Below are positions 24,045 to 36,700 of a stretch of 64,000 nt of DNA, piece after piece. Source of the stretch: Grifola frondosa. Lineage: Eukaryota > Basidiomycota > Agaricomycetes > Polyporales > Grifolaceae. The notes under the pieces were generated by a model, which made no database searches, was not told the DNA's origin, and was given only the letters and a program-made list of their open reading frames with translations. The stretch is from assembly GCA_001683735.1 (NCBI GenBank), contig LUGG01000023.1:806001-870000 (forward strand), written 5' to 3'. Positions within the stretch are counted from its first letter, which is position 1. Each line of letters starts with the position of its first letter. Position numbers and translations under genes: made by a program.

Positions 24045-25096
24045 GGAAGGAAGTCCGTCTTCCTAGCATGCCGTGATGGTCTGTATTAATCTTCGCCCGA
24101 GTCTGTATCTGTGATGACGCCTGACTGTCATCAGAGTATACTGTCTCCGAGTTCACCACACTTGCTTCGAATTCACAAGCACTGACAGCATACTCCACGT
24201 CTAGAACAATCAGCCATTCGATGGACGGGACAGGCTTGATGCAGGTACCGCGACACCGCCGAAAATCCGATGCTATCAAAATCGCGGTGATGGAAGGCCT
24301 CGATACCGCACCACTTTGCGGCTTGGCAGCGACAGCAGCATGGCTTGAAGTATAGATACACTGATGCCAGGCATAACTGGATAAGCGCGGTGGGATAGGC
24401 AGAATAATAACATGAAGACCTACCGCTACATGTATATGTAATTCAGTCACTACATATGGAGATATGAACATGCTCACGAGACAACACTTCGCACCACCTG
24501 CTGTGTCATTCGTTCTTTTCGCAGATCACATTCAATGTCAGACGGAACAGGGCCTATGGTAAAGAATATCATGTGCATGATCAGCTGCGACTGCAATTTC
24601 AATCTCCAATCGTTAGCACCGAAGCAATTGATGCATTACCTGGGCCCCACACAATATACCATGAAATGGAATTATCGCAAAGGAGCTCCAATATGTTCGG
24701 GAACATTGATGTGATTCGCGAGATGCACAGCTTCATGCAAGAAAGGAATGCTACGCTATATTCATTGAGGTTTCTCGGTGCGTCACCACGCACACTCTAC
24801 AGAGAATTAGCGACAATTCAATCGCTTGCACCTGTTCTACTTGGAGTTGTGAGAACTACCAAATTCAAAATCTGACGCGCACAACGAAAGCAATTCACTC
24901 ACATTGGCTTCCATGTTAGGCGAACGGGTGCCATTGAAGAACCTATATTCGAATTTGCCGAAAGTGTAATCTTCCCAGGGCGAACGTTGCCCCTCATGCT
25001 TGGAATGGATCGCGAAGTTGATAGGACCATGCAGAACTATACAAGAATAGAAGTCTAGAAAAGCGGGATCGCAATAAATTAGCATCACATACAAGT
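24045..25096. repeat. Duplicated SEC20-P450 intergenic segment (unit B)
   Basis: Counterpart of 12013-13069 and, inverted, 45638-46702. It contains the same GCAGCGACAGCAGCATGGCT, CATATGGAGATATGAA and TTAGGCGAACGGGTGC landmarks. No supported gene. Confidence 0.6.
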
Positions 25097-26349
25097 CTAC
25101 AGTTCGTCATGTACGCTTGAGTCCGGAGCACTAGCAGATAACGCAGCATGTTCATCTAATATATAGGAAGATGGTGAGTAGACCATGTCGGTCAGATCAG
25201 TGGTCAACGAGACCGTCACAGTTGGCTCATTTCCGACAGCACGTCCGTCTTTTCCCACCAACGAAGTCGTCACCGTCGCCGCAATCGTCGAAGCAGTCGC
25301 CAATCCACTCGAGACCGCCGTCACACTACTCATCAATACATCACCCTCTCCATCATCACCAACCCCTCGTCTCCGCTAAAGTCAGGAATAAACCGCATCA
25401 CCAAAATGCGATCCGCATGCCGCGGTCCACGATCCGCTGCTTTAGGATAAACAACACCACTAGCATGAAGAAAGCTAGCCCTGCAACGATAACGAGCGGT
25501 CAAGCCAGTCCGACTTTTCTAGCGCGGTAATAAGGTGCTTCGAGGTGACCATCAGGCCATCGAGGACATCGTGCGTTGAAGAGGTCGACCGTAGCGCAGC
25601 AGTAGAAGAGTCTGTTCAAATCACACCATCAAACTACAATGTTGGGAGCGACACATTGGAGAACATACCCAGTAATTGCGTCGACAGTACCGACCGCTCA
25701 AGCTCGCCTTGCATTAACCCATCGTCCGTTGCAACGTTTCCGTTACGTCGTTACTGGCTTTCATGAGAGCGTCTTCGCTGGATTTGGTTAAGTGGGGGCA
25801 GAACAGATATGATACAAACTGGATACTGACGTGACCTTCTCATTCAGGTCTGCTTCTCGCGTAATACTGAGGACCGCAACAGTTCTTCTCGTTTTGACAA
25901 TTGTTTCGCATCTATAGCCCGTTTTGACGCGAGGAGCGCTGTTCGTGCGTCCTTGCGTAAACTACATACCCAGATGAGCACGCAAACACATAAGCAACGG
26001 TACGTACAAACCTTGCAAGAGAGCACTGCAGGTCGTGTACAATCTCTCTCAGTTCCCTGCGATCCCGCTCACTCTTCTGGTCCTCAACTGCAATATCCAA
26101 TGTCTATTCAGACCGTCTTTCCGATTTCATCTACCCAGTCAACTAAGAAATACCACCAACCTCAACCTGCCGAGCAAACACATCGAGATCCTCGCGCAAC
26201 TCAGCTGCGAGCTGTTGCTGGGTTGCTAAAGCATCGGCACATGTTCGCACACGAGGGATCTGAAAATCAGATATGTCCTTCTGTCGTCGATGTGCTGAAG
26301 ATATGAGAGACGCAATCTCTTCGTCTGAGGTACTGGGTAATGGAGGCAT
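25097..26349 (-). pseudogene. SEC20: SEC20-like SNARE, copy B, multiple frameshifts
   Basis: The ATG at 26349 gives MPPLPSTSDEEIASLISSAH. The N-terminal and central coiled-coil exons are similar to copy C. Single-base losses occur in the IGLMQGELERS exon (about 25720), at the DWLDRLV entry to the membrane anchor (about 25498), in the segment just after it (about 25400), and in MERGDVL (about 25348). The serine/threonine-rich tail then reads open (MSSVTAVSSGLATASTIAAT) to a stop at 25097. Some losses (a lost C in ACGATCGGG) are not in simple runs. With four breaks around the anchor, a working tail-anchored SNARE is unlikely. Upstream homology to copy C ends within about 50 bp of the ATG. Confidence 0.75.
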
Positions 26350-26399
26350 GGTCGTGGCAGGAAAGCGAGACATTTGTAGTTAAACTCGTGTCCTCAAAG

Positions 26400-27780
26400 G
26401 GGTTCAACGGGTGCCGGGATGCCGACGTAGTTCGCTCACGTGCTCTATGGCGAAGACCGGGGACTGTGTTCTCAACGAGCGGAAAATGCTGGCCACATCG
26501 TCTACGACGTCGATAACGTGGCGAAGTATCTCTATGACCTGTGTGCGCGAACACCGAACCGCACCACCTAAGTCCAGTCGGCATCAGAACACACTTGTCG
26601 TGCACGACGAGCGCTGCGTTGTGTTCGTCGACGCATGCGATGCCGTGCATCTCATCTGCCAGTCCAGAGGTGATGTGGTACCGTGTGCTCTCTGTGCTCC
26701 ATGTTGATGAACCAGCCTCCCTCTAGTAAAGTATTGAAGTGCTGATGCGGGTGCGTCCCGGGCGCCAGCGCTGATGTCGATGGCATGCGCAACGGGTTCC
26801 TCACACGCATGGTCAGTGCCCACCGGCTGCTTGCGCGATACGATATAAGTCAAGGTAATTTTAGTTCAACTCACGAGTGTCATCTCCCCTGATTCATGCC
26901 CATAGAACGTCAGCTTCGCCCACAGATATCATCTTAGCCATGCACCGCCAGCTGAGAATTTTACCTTCTTGCCCTGCACAAGAAGAAGATCGCACAGTCG
27001 AGGATACCCGCAACACCCGTCTTACACATGCAGCCTAGCATTCACTTCTCCTTGCTACAGCGGGAAGCAAGTTACCCACAACAATCTCTCGGGCACCTCT
27101 CGCCGTGCCATGATGCAATAGTGTTGTCTCCACAAACACTCATCGATGCGCTCATTGCACCGTGCATGTGTGCTGTTCATGCCAGCCAGTATGCCCGAGC
27201 TGTGCACATGCACTATATGTTCTAGCGAGGTCGCCCTTCGCATCTCCCAGAGCGAGCTGCCTCCAGGGAGCAACAGTCTCCCCTTCATATCCGTAGTTCT
27301 TATCCTGAAACTTTCAATGTGCTGCCGAAAGTCCTACAGCAAGTTCGCTGCCGCCGCCGCCTTTCCAGCGCCCTGCACGTAGGCACCTTCCCGGCAAGTT
27401 ATCCACCACTGCATTGCTGTCGCCCATATTCGCTCACATTGGGTCGCTAGTCACATTCATTCATCATGCAATGGAGCGCGGCGTCTGCGTAGGGCTCAGT
27501 CGCAGGTCTCGCGCTCATACTCCCACACAGCAATGCAGCCCACACACAAGTATCTGCGCGACACCGACGGCGGCGCTGTGCTCGAGAGCATGACGTCGAT
27601 CACAGGCGGCACGACCATCCCATTCCCATCGCGACGCTCGTGGTGTTCCTCGATATACATATGTCTGCAGATTCTCGTTGGGTGCGCCGACTGGTGGCAT
27701 GTATAGGGCTTGGGACTACAGTTGTTCACTGCGGTCGCAGCCTCGCTGGCTCCTCTGTGTAGTTCAGATCTCAGACTCTA
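26400..27780. other. Unique interval, no recognised gene
   Basis: Not similar to the duplicated blocks or to R1. The longest frames are 26411-26707 (+), 26267-26650 (-) and 27496-27729 (-). The last encodes a short cysteine-containing peptide with CRH-------ERRDGNG and RYLCVGCIAVWEYE and could be a real exon, but I know no matching family. No other feature is supported. Confidence 0.3.
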
Positions 27781-28110
27781 ATGTTGGCTGTCAGATGACG
27801 TGACTACACGCTGCAGAGAGCGATCTGATTTCATTTGTATCAAAATCATAGTACTCGTCGTAACGACGAGAGATGGGGGACTTGCCACGAGTGGATTACG
27901 TTTCGAGCCGTGGCGCTGACGCCTGATCACACATTGAATATTGAATAATCGACGAGTTAACAAATTCATTTGCATTATCATCCGCAAAACAGTGCCCACG
28001 ATGGCAGTTTGGGATATCGGACAATGCATCCTTCAAGAAAAGCCAACGACGGACGCCATCACCTCCAAGTCTCCCCAAAAGTATGTCGTATGGATGTTTA
28101 TGACAACACG
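27780..28110. repeat. Duplicated 3' flank of P450-8
   Basis: About 330 bp that recur before P450-5 (9830-10123) and, inverted, after P450-9 (48760-49075): the ATCATAGT word, AACAAATTCAT, GGACAATGCATCCTTCAA and CTCCAAG words in the same order. No gene. Confidence 0.6.
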
Positions 28111-30144
28111 TCACTTCCAATTCGCAAGTATCATGTTCCTTGCCGCCGCCGAACGGGGTTTGATGGTGCACTTGAAAGGTGCCGGATACCTGCGCAACGT
28201 CAGTCCCGTCGTTTGGAGACGAAAATGAGTATTCACGATAGGAAGCCAGATGTTGCAGTCGGCTCAAGTCGGATCGGCTCTCCATTCGCATCCAGAGGAG
28301 GACCGATATCATATACATGAAGGACGGATGCAACATTGATGAAGAGGGATGCGTCCGCTAAATGACGTCCAGGACATATTCTAAAAAACAAATAAAGCTT
28401 AAAAGAACAGCATGAGCATTATGGGACAAACCTGCGTCCAAAACCGAATATGAGAGTCCGCGGATCTTTCCGCTGGAGTCCAGCCTCCCATCCTTGATGA
28501 ATCGGTCTGGATTGAGCGTTCAGGCTCCACATAGACGTCCGTATCTCGAGTGAAGGCCCTGTAATACACATTGGATCATTTTACATAATTGATTCTGGAC
28601 TGTCGGGCATACCAGATATTCGGAATGATCATCGACCCGCTTGGGATTGAATATCCATTGTACACATCGTCAGCCATCGAGCAATGCGGAACACCGAGGG
28701 GCAAAACTGGCTGCCAGCGAAAGCACTCCAGAGCGATGGCATTCACATATGGAAGCGCATCACGGTCGCTGAAATCTGGGAGGCGATCTGGACCGACTAC
28801 CGCATCCAACTCTGCCTGTGCTTTCTGCTGGACTTCAGGATGGGAGAGAGCATGGCGAAGAAGAACCATTGCATAGTCGAGTATGTCTAGGATCAATTCA
28901 AACACTTTAGAGAATTTCAAATAATAATCTAGTAGTGACTTACAGTGTCGGCGCCACCTGTTAGACATGAAGTGTGCAAGTGTACAGTAAAGCATAGGTG
29001 AAAGCCTCTCACCTGCGTATGCAACGCCCACAGCATTCTTTGCCACACCATCTTCTCGTACCGCGGAGTCTCCCTCAAGACGCGAGTGCTTTTCGAACAG
29101 CTCGCGCGCGATCGATGGCGAAGCGATCCCTTCGTTCTGCACATTTGTGATTCAGATCACAAGCTCAGCGACGAGGAGAGATGGCACTCACATGAGCGTG
29201 TTTCGCGATGGCGTAAGGTACGTCCCGCATGGCATGCGCGTCCGCCCGCCACGTAGCCAGCTTCTTCTGGAACCCCGCACCAGGCACCCAAGATGGGATA
29301 TGTCGCAAGAATGGGAAGAACTCGACCCAGAACCGACCCGGGACAAGGCCTTCTATAACCCCCTCGAGCGCACTCTCCGTTGTAGCAGTGTACTCGGTGT
29401 CGTCTTCAGCCAACTCGATTCCGTACACCATCTTCAGCATGGTCGCCCCAAATGCACTGACAAAGTAGCTTAGATCGGTATCCATGACGAAGTCAGAGAT
29501 AAGTGCTCACAAGCGGATGTGTGCTACGAACTTGTCTGGGCTAGTTAGTAGGTGGTATAGGAACCTACGACTTTCGCGAAGTTGAACTCCTCTGTATTTC
29601 GGGATTGCCACTTGGTTAAAGTGTTGGTGGAACGTTCGTCTAGTTCGTCGCCAAAGTTTCCCGTAGGGCATAAACCCTAGGTTCCACTCCCAACCCGTCC
29701 TATGCAATCGCGACATAGTGAGCGCGGATCATAACAGTAGTCGAAGGGTTCGCCACTCACAAGACAAACATGATAGACCGCACTCTGTCAGAATACATGG
29801 ACGACCTCTTTTCGAATAGATCGATCGCAACTTTGGACGAGCCAGCGATTATGATTGACTGGCCCAATACTCCTAGATAGACAAGGTCACCTGCGTAATC
29901 AGCGTCAAGACTATGCGCAGCCTGAAAGTGATGCGCGGTATGAACCATAGCGATCCGACATCTCTCGGTATGTCAACCATGGGTACTCTTTAGGAATGTC
30001 GGAGATATTGCCGATGATCGGGAGGGGCTTAGGGCCAGGCGGAAGGGGAAGATTAACGTGATTAGGTCGTTTCAGGTACCCCCGCCAGAACATAATGGAC
30101 AGTGTTACGAGGACAGTGACGGTCTGGAGGAGGGATGGTGACAT
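28111..30144 (-). CDS. Cytochrome P450, type 1 (P450-8), two frameshifts
   Basis: The ATG at 30144 gives MSPSLLQTVTVLVTLSIMFW, LPLPPGPKPLPIIGN, then GDLVYLGVLGQSIIIAGSSK with YSDRVRS (29757-29900). The C-helix WRRTRRTFHQHF (29507-29716), the F/G exon ending LATWRADAHAMRDVPYAIAK, and NEGIASPSIARELFEKHSRL are intact. They are followed by the GGADT micro-exon (about 28953-28966), the K-helix ECFRW, FGFGRR and ICPGRHLADASLF, with a terminal exon ending at TGA 28111-28113. Two defects: an extra dinucleotide in AMLSHPEV (GAGAGAG run, about 28852-28860), and one base lost in ERFNPDRF (about 28523). The first six exons read cleanly. The N-terminal anchor differs most from its paralogues. Confidence 0.85.
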
Positions 30145-30489
30145 TGAAGGGCATCCGTATGAGACACGGACCTTAAAAATGTGTCCGGGCAATGACCGTA
30201 TCCGACTGCTGTGAAAATAGTGGCACAACAGGAGCTCCAAGTGCTCAGAGTGTGAAATGTGTCTTCATGCATCAGGGAATGTTCAGCGTGGAACCAGTGA
30301 ACATTCAACAGGGACAACCTATTAGACATATTGAGGTTCGATGCATGATGAGGCAAAGCTCCTCGCGTCCTGTTCTCGCACGACATGTCACTGGGCACGT
30401 CCTCACACTGTAGCGCGGCATCTGGCGGGGTATGATTGGAGATATAGATGTGTCGATGGGGGAAAGCAAGACTGGAGCGCTGAGCCTTG

Positions 30490-33080
30490 ATCCGGCGCAA
30501 GTAATGCACTGTGGCGCACGCCGCGTGCTGCCAAATTAGCTATCGACCTCTGCTTGAAATGGCGTAGAGGTGCTCACGAGACCGCGATTCCTGACATCAG
30601 TTCGGCTGCTCGATTCGTTGATCATTTAGACATCTTTGGTGGAGGCCCGTGTTAAAATAAACAAGGACTCCGTGAATTTTGAGTCGCCAGCGTCCTCACG
30701 ACACCAACACGAAGAGGGACGACATTGGGACATGCAAGCAGAAGCAGAAGACGGCAGCGCACTCGACGTTCGCTGCGCGAGCACAGGTAAGAAGCCAGCC
30801 ATTTGGCACACATCGTCCAGACGACCGCAAGATCGGGATTGACAAAGGCGACATACAAGCAGCAGAAATCTAATGACGACACACGGATGGCGCACCGAAT
30901 ACTCACACATTCACGCGCCGATAACACGGTCGAAGGGGGAGGTTCAAACACTACTTACCTGGGTGGAGAGAGCGCATCACTCCGAACAAAACGGCACGGA
31001 AGGTTCAAGGACGTCACCGAATCCATGCACTGCGTGTTGCCAAATTAGCTATTGACCTCCGTCAGAGGTGGTATGGAGGTGCGCACGAGACCGCGATTCC
31101 TGACATCCGTCCGGCTGCTCGATGTGTTGATCATTTACAGGCCTTTAGCGGAAGCTCGTGGTAAAATAGACACTGTAAATTTGGAGTCGACGGCGGGGCA
31201 TGCGGCTATACACGAGACGAGCGCGGTTTTTTCATAACGCCAACGCGAAGAGGGGACGGCAATGGGACAGGGAAAGGACGGCGGCAATACTTGTTTCGTC
31301 CGTTCAGAGCCAGCGAGAATGGCGCAACGAGAATGCTGCATACGCAGCGTTGCATATGGCAGCACGCAGTGTCCACGGCGACGAACGCGACACAGGATGA
31401 TCGATGAATATTGGAGGTGGTAGTGTAAAAATAGATCGGCTGATGAGATGCATGGTCGCTAATTTCAACAACCTTCGTGGAGGCTCGCATTAACATACAC
31501 AAGGACTTGAGAATGTGAAGTCGTCAGCGGGGCATGCGGCTACACGGATGGAGGCTCGCGGACAAACGAGCTCGACTTTCATGATTTTGTCAAGACGCCG
31601 ACCGCAAGCAGCAGCAGAAGACGGTATACATGAGCTCGACGTTCACATCGACGACAGCAGGTAAGAAAGCATCTGGCGCGCTGAAAAGCTGCAGGTTGCT
31701 GACGTCATGCATTGTCGAGTGGTGGCTTTAGAAGACTTGTATGGATTCAGCTACACGCCGAGAACGGCGATGTTGATATCGTGATAGCGGGTGTCGGTTC
31801 GCAGAGCCGGGCTTATACAGCGGGGGTGTTAGACGCGTCGCATTGGATATAGCGGCACGCAGCGGGGCACAACGTGGACATCGACGAATGCGACATGGGA
31901 TGAATGTTGGAGGTAGTAGTGTAAAGATAGATGCGCTGGCGAGATGCATTCGAGCGAGGGTGACAGGACGTATCAACGGAACCGGTACCACATGCGACTA
32001 CTTCCAACAGAGGGGATGGGAGGAGAGTCGGACAGGCGCACCGGCGAAGGGAGGATGAAAGAAGCAGTGGAGATGAGGGCGTACCTGGTGCGCAGTGCGC
32101 ACACATGACTACCGCGCCGACTCCTGCTGACCGCCGCTGTGGGGCATCACGAGAAGAGTACGCGAGGAACGCAGATGGGCTTGGGGAGCCGGGGCTCGAG
32201 GGGTGAGCAGGACGTGCGCGAGAGGCGAGAGTACTGCTATGGTAGGAGAGACCTCGAGAAACAGGCGAGTGTTGATCCGGCGCAAGTAATGCACTGTGGC
32301 GCGCGGGGCGTGCTGCCAAATTAGCGGCTTGAAATGGTGTGGAGGTGCTCAGAGACCGTGATTCCCGACATGCGTTCGGTTGCTCGATTTGTTGATTATT
32401 TAGGCATCTCTGGTGGAGGCTCGTGCTAAAATAGACTGAGTTTGAAGTCGTCAGCGTTTTCACGACACCAACGCGAAGAGGGATGATGTTGGGACATGCA
32501 AGCAGAAGCACAATACAGCAGCGCACTCGACGTTCGCTCCGCGAGCGCAGGTAAGAAGCCATCTGGCACACAGCGTCCAGACTGAGCTCATCCCGTCATA
32601 TAAGATGATCACAATCAGATCTTTTCCATGGCCAAACGAGGCATGACGAGTGATGGCGCACGGAGTACTCACACACCGATAACACGGTGGAAGGGGAAGG
32701 TTCAAACAATATTACGTTGAGGAAGCGCATCGCTCCGAAGAAAAAGGCCTACTGTTCCAGGCTAGTTGATCTTTATATGTGAAGGAGGGTATTTTTTGCT
32801 GGGATGTTGTACGCATAGTGATGAACATGGCGGCACGCAGCGTCCAGACGGCGACAGAACGCGGACATCGACGAACGCGACATAGGATGAATATTGGAGG
32901 TGGTAGTAGTGTAAAGATAGACCGGATGATGGAACGTAGGCCTGTGACAGGACGTGTCAACGGAACCAGTAATGTGAATGCTTCCGACAGAGTGGATGGG
33001 AGGAGAGTCGGACAGGCGCACCGGCGAAAGAAGGATGACAGAAGCAGTACTTGCAGCCTTAGAGAAGACGAGGGCGTAGC
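30490..33080 (+). repeat. Array of R1 repeat fragments
   Basis: At least four staggered, divergent copies lie head to tail. Each starts near GTGCTGCCAAATTAGC (about 30520, 31025, 32310) or AGTCGTCAGCGGGGCATGCG (31515). They contain AACGCGAAGAGGGA, CGAGCGCAGGTAAGAAG, GGAGTACTCACACACCGATA and ACAGGACGTGTCAACGGAAC, and end in GGAGAGTCGGACAGGCGCAC (about 32030 and 33010). Long frames on the minus strand (31813-32571, 32712-33389, 32773-33654) are low-complexity serine/arginine/proline translations that overlap in several frames and look non-coding. Probably a degraded transposable element cluster at the edge between the P450 array and the conserved genes. Confidence 0.6.
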
Positions 33081-33773
33081 TATTGCCCACAGCCGGCTTC
33101 CGCTGACCGTGGCTGGAGGCACCACGAGGAGCGCACGCGAGGACAGATGCGCTTGGCCATGAGCTAGTGCGCGACTCGAGATGTGAGCGAGGACGTGCGC
33201 GAGAGGCGAGAGTGCAGACCTGGAGAGACACGCGAGTGTCGTCGAGAAGAGACGGCGCCGAACAGTGTCCGGACGGAGACGAGAAAGCAAGGCACGGAGG
33301 AATGGTGGTCGATCGTCGGAGCGTGAGCGCATGAATGGAGGTGGCATCGCCGGCGTCGCCGCTGCCCGGCTTCTGGCCACCTGCGACACGTCTGCGAAGA
33401 GCAGCGACTCTGTTCAGTCGCTCTCGAGTCGACTCGCCGCTACTCGCCGTGGCAGTAGCAGACACGTTGAGATGGATGCGGAGATCTGAGGACACGATCG
33501 GTGGCGGTGACGCATGCACTGACGTCGATGGAGTAATGGTCCAAAAAAGGAAGAACGCAACTCTGCTTTCACCGTGTGCTTGTGCCTCGATTGTCGCTGT
33601 GAAATTGCCGTAAGAGCTTGCTGGGCGAGCTCCCTCCACTCTTTTTACGTCCAACTCGATCGATCGCTCTCTTTGGAGGCTGCCCGCCCCATCCTCTCCT
33701 CCCCAACTCTTCGATATTATATCCCACTCTCAGTCGACGCTAACGCTCGGCTCTCTTTGATACCCCCCACAAC
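33081..33773. other. Interval upstream of the CSC1-like gene
   Basis: Contains the probable promoter and 5' leader of the following gene (pyrimidine-rich 33690-33770). Long overlapping open frames in several frames seem compositional. No gene supported. Confidence 0.35.
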
Positions 33774-36700
33774 ATGTGCGTCTCTGTCCGCGTCCGCAGT
33801 GCCCGGCTACTCACTCTCATCTATCCCTCGCAGGTCTTCCGGCCTTTCCTCTGCCAACACTGCGTCCACCTCCACCTTCGTCACCGCCCTCGTCTTCAAC
33901 GCCGCCGTCTTTGGCATCGAGCTCGCCATCTTCACCGCCGTACGACCCTTCTTCCCTGCCATATACCAGCCCCGCACATATGTGCCCCAAAGACGTGAGT
34001 CGTCGTTCTTTCCTTGCTCCGTCCCATCATCCTTCGTGCTCGTTGCGACTCGTACCCTTCTCGTCGTTGTCTGCCCATCTCCCGTGTTTCTCTTCGCCGG
34101 TTTGCAGTCGTCGTGCTCCCCTTGTTCTTCGTTTGCACTTCGTGCTATCCATTCAGTCCTATCCTCTCATGTCTTGGCTTCTGCGGCTCGGAGGGGCATC
34201 GTGGTGCCAAGCATCCTCCTCTCCCTGTTTGATGCGTGTCAACGCTTGGTCCAGCCGACGAAGCGTTGATATTCATCGATTCGCTTGCGCATGAGATCAC
34301 CGTTCCCAAGCACAAAGCATGGGCCACCCGCGATGCACTTGCGCACTTTCTGTCCGCGGTTCGCGCTCTCGCTCCTTTCGTTTGCATCGGTCCAACATTT
34401 CTTTTTTTTTTCCATCGGCACGGCCTGGAGCTTCTGAGGAGCATCGTCGCGATGCGTTGCGGGCATCTCCGCCAAGCCCGTCTCTCTCGCGCATGATCTA
34501 AGCATCCACGCAAAGCGTGAGTCATCTGCGAGGAGACCATCACTCTCGCGTTGTGTTTTCATCGCGCAGCGCGTAGCCCATGTGCAGCTCGCCCCATTGT
34601 TTTTTTCGTTTGTGGGCGACAGCATGCTTGCGTTTTCTCCATGCTCTTCATGTCCCGAGACGTTCCCCGGCTATCGCTATCAGTGATCGTGTTCGCTATC
34701 CGTCGGAAGGGCCAGTCCGATGTCAATCTTGACATAGCTGCGATGAGCCAGTGTGGCGTTCGCGGCGGAAATTGGCGACCGAGGATGTGTCGTTGCATAT
34801 CAATGCTCGGAGCATCAACTCTGTGTGCATGATCTCGCTATTCCCAGGCATGCATACCCTGCGTGGAATGCGAACATTGCACTTGCGTTGCATGTTTCTG
34901 CGCAGTGCGTAGCGCGTGTGGAGGGTGTCCGTCGTCCCTCCCCTTTTTTCTTGGTGGCGAGATCTTGCGTTCCTGCATATCAATGTTTGACCACCCGATC
35001 GAAGACATCCCATTGTCCTCACTACAGACGGAATAACGCATTCGCGTTGTATCCTCATGGCGCTGTGCGCCGCGCTTGCGGAGGGTGCATTACTACTCTC
35101 GTTCCGCGGGAGGGGCGGAAATCGGCGACCGCGGATGATGCAGTAATATGCATCGAGCTTTTGGAACGTGCCATTGGGATGTCATCCTTCACATGGCGAG
35201 AGGGCTGGGATTATCTGTTCGGGTGTCATTGGAACTTCCTTTTTGATCTTGCGTTTGACTTTGTGCGTTCGGCGCGAAGTCCTCAGCGCACCCATTTCTT
35301 CTTGCTTGATCTGTGGTGCTCCACATCAGCGCGGGGCATTGATATTTATCAACTTCGTGCGCATGATCTCGCCATTCCCAGGCATGCATATCCAGCGTGG
35401 AATGCAAAGGTCGCACTCGCATTGCGTATTCTTCGAGCAGCGTGTGACGTGTGTGTGGCCGTTGCTACTGGCTCGTTCGTGATGTGTTTTTTGTGGGACG
35501 CGAGATGTTGCGTCGACGCAGTTGTGATGGCGCATATCACTACGTTGCCTCGGCCGATCACGATTTTTGCTATCAATGACTGGGACGTTCTGTCCGGGCA
35601 TGTAGTGTATTTGTCGACAGGAGCCGTCGGTCCACTCTCTTCGGTTTCTGGCACATATTGTGCAGCATATGCTTGCTTTTTTGCGTGCTCAGACGTGCTG
35701 CTCAGCGAGTAGTAGGTGTCCGTCGGGCTTTTCGAATTCGCCATGTTCATTTCATTCTCGTAATCTATTTATGTTTCAGTCCCACCCAGTTTTGCACATA
35801 AACAACTGATGCTGATATCTTCCTCCGTCACGCAGCCGTCGCATACAAGCGCTGTCGCAAAAGATCTTCCTGTGGCCATGGGCGGTGTTCAAGGCGGACT
35901 ACCACGAGATCAAGAACGGGTGCGGGATGGACGCGTACTTCTACGTGCGGTTTCTGCGGATGATGGCGCGGGTGCTGCTGCCGATCTGGGTGATCTCGTG
36001 GGTGGTGCTGCTGCCGGTGACGTCGGTGAACACGTCGGTGGATAACCACACGGGGTTGGACCGCTACAGCTTCGGGAACGTCTCGCCGAGTGGCCAGTCG
36101 CGGTACGCGGCGCACATCATCCTGACGTGGCTGTTCACATGTGAGTCTCGTCTCGTGCGATGCGATCGTGACTGACGCTGACGTGGGGTGGGCAGTCTGG
36201 CTGTGGTACAACATCAGGCACGAGATGAGCCACTTCATCCGGACGCGGCAACGGTGGCTGATCGGGCCAGAGAATGCGGGGTCGGCGCAGGCTTGCACGG
36301 TGCTGATCACGGGTGTGCCGCGGCGGTACCTGACGGAGTCGGCGCTGGCGAACGTGTTCTCGCACCTGCCGGGCGGGGTGCGGAAGGTGTGGCTGAACCG
36401 GGACCTGAAGGAGATGCCGGAGCTGCACGAGCGGCGGAACAATGCTTGCAGCAAGCTTGAGGCGGCGGAGACGCAGCTGATGGGGACGGCGCTGAAGTTG
36501 CATAATAAGAGGGTGAAGAAGGAGGCGAAGAAGGCGAAGAAGGCGGGGCACCGTGTATCCTCGGATAGCGTGGCTACGGATGGGAGACCGTTGACGGAGT
36601 CGAGCATTGTGGATACGGAGCAGGGCGACGTCGAGCTCGCGGAGAAGCTGGTGCCGAAGAACAAGCGTCCGACGCACAGGCTGCCGCTGAAATTCATGCC

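Noticed and set aside
31813..33654. Long overlapping minus-strand open frames (252, 225, 293 codons)
   Set aside because: They overlap in different frames, are serine/arginine/proline-rich, and coincide with the R1 repeat array. Composition explains them.
34753..35712. 320-codon open frame inside the CSC1-like gene
   Set aside because: It lacks an ATG, lies between a good donor and acceptor, and owes its length partly to internal DNA repeats. No family motif.
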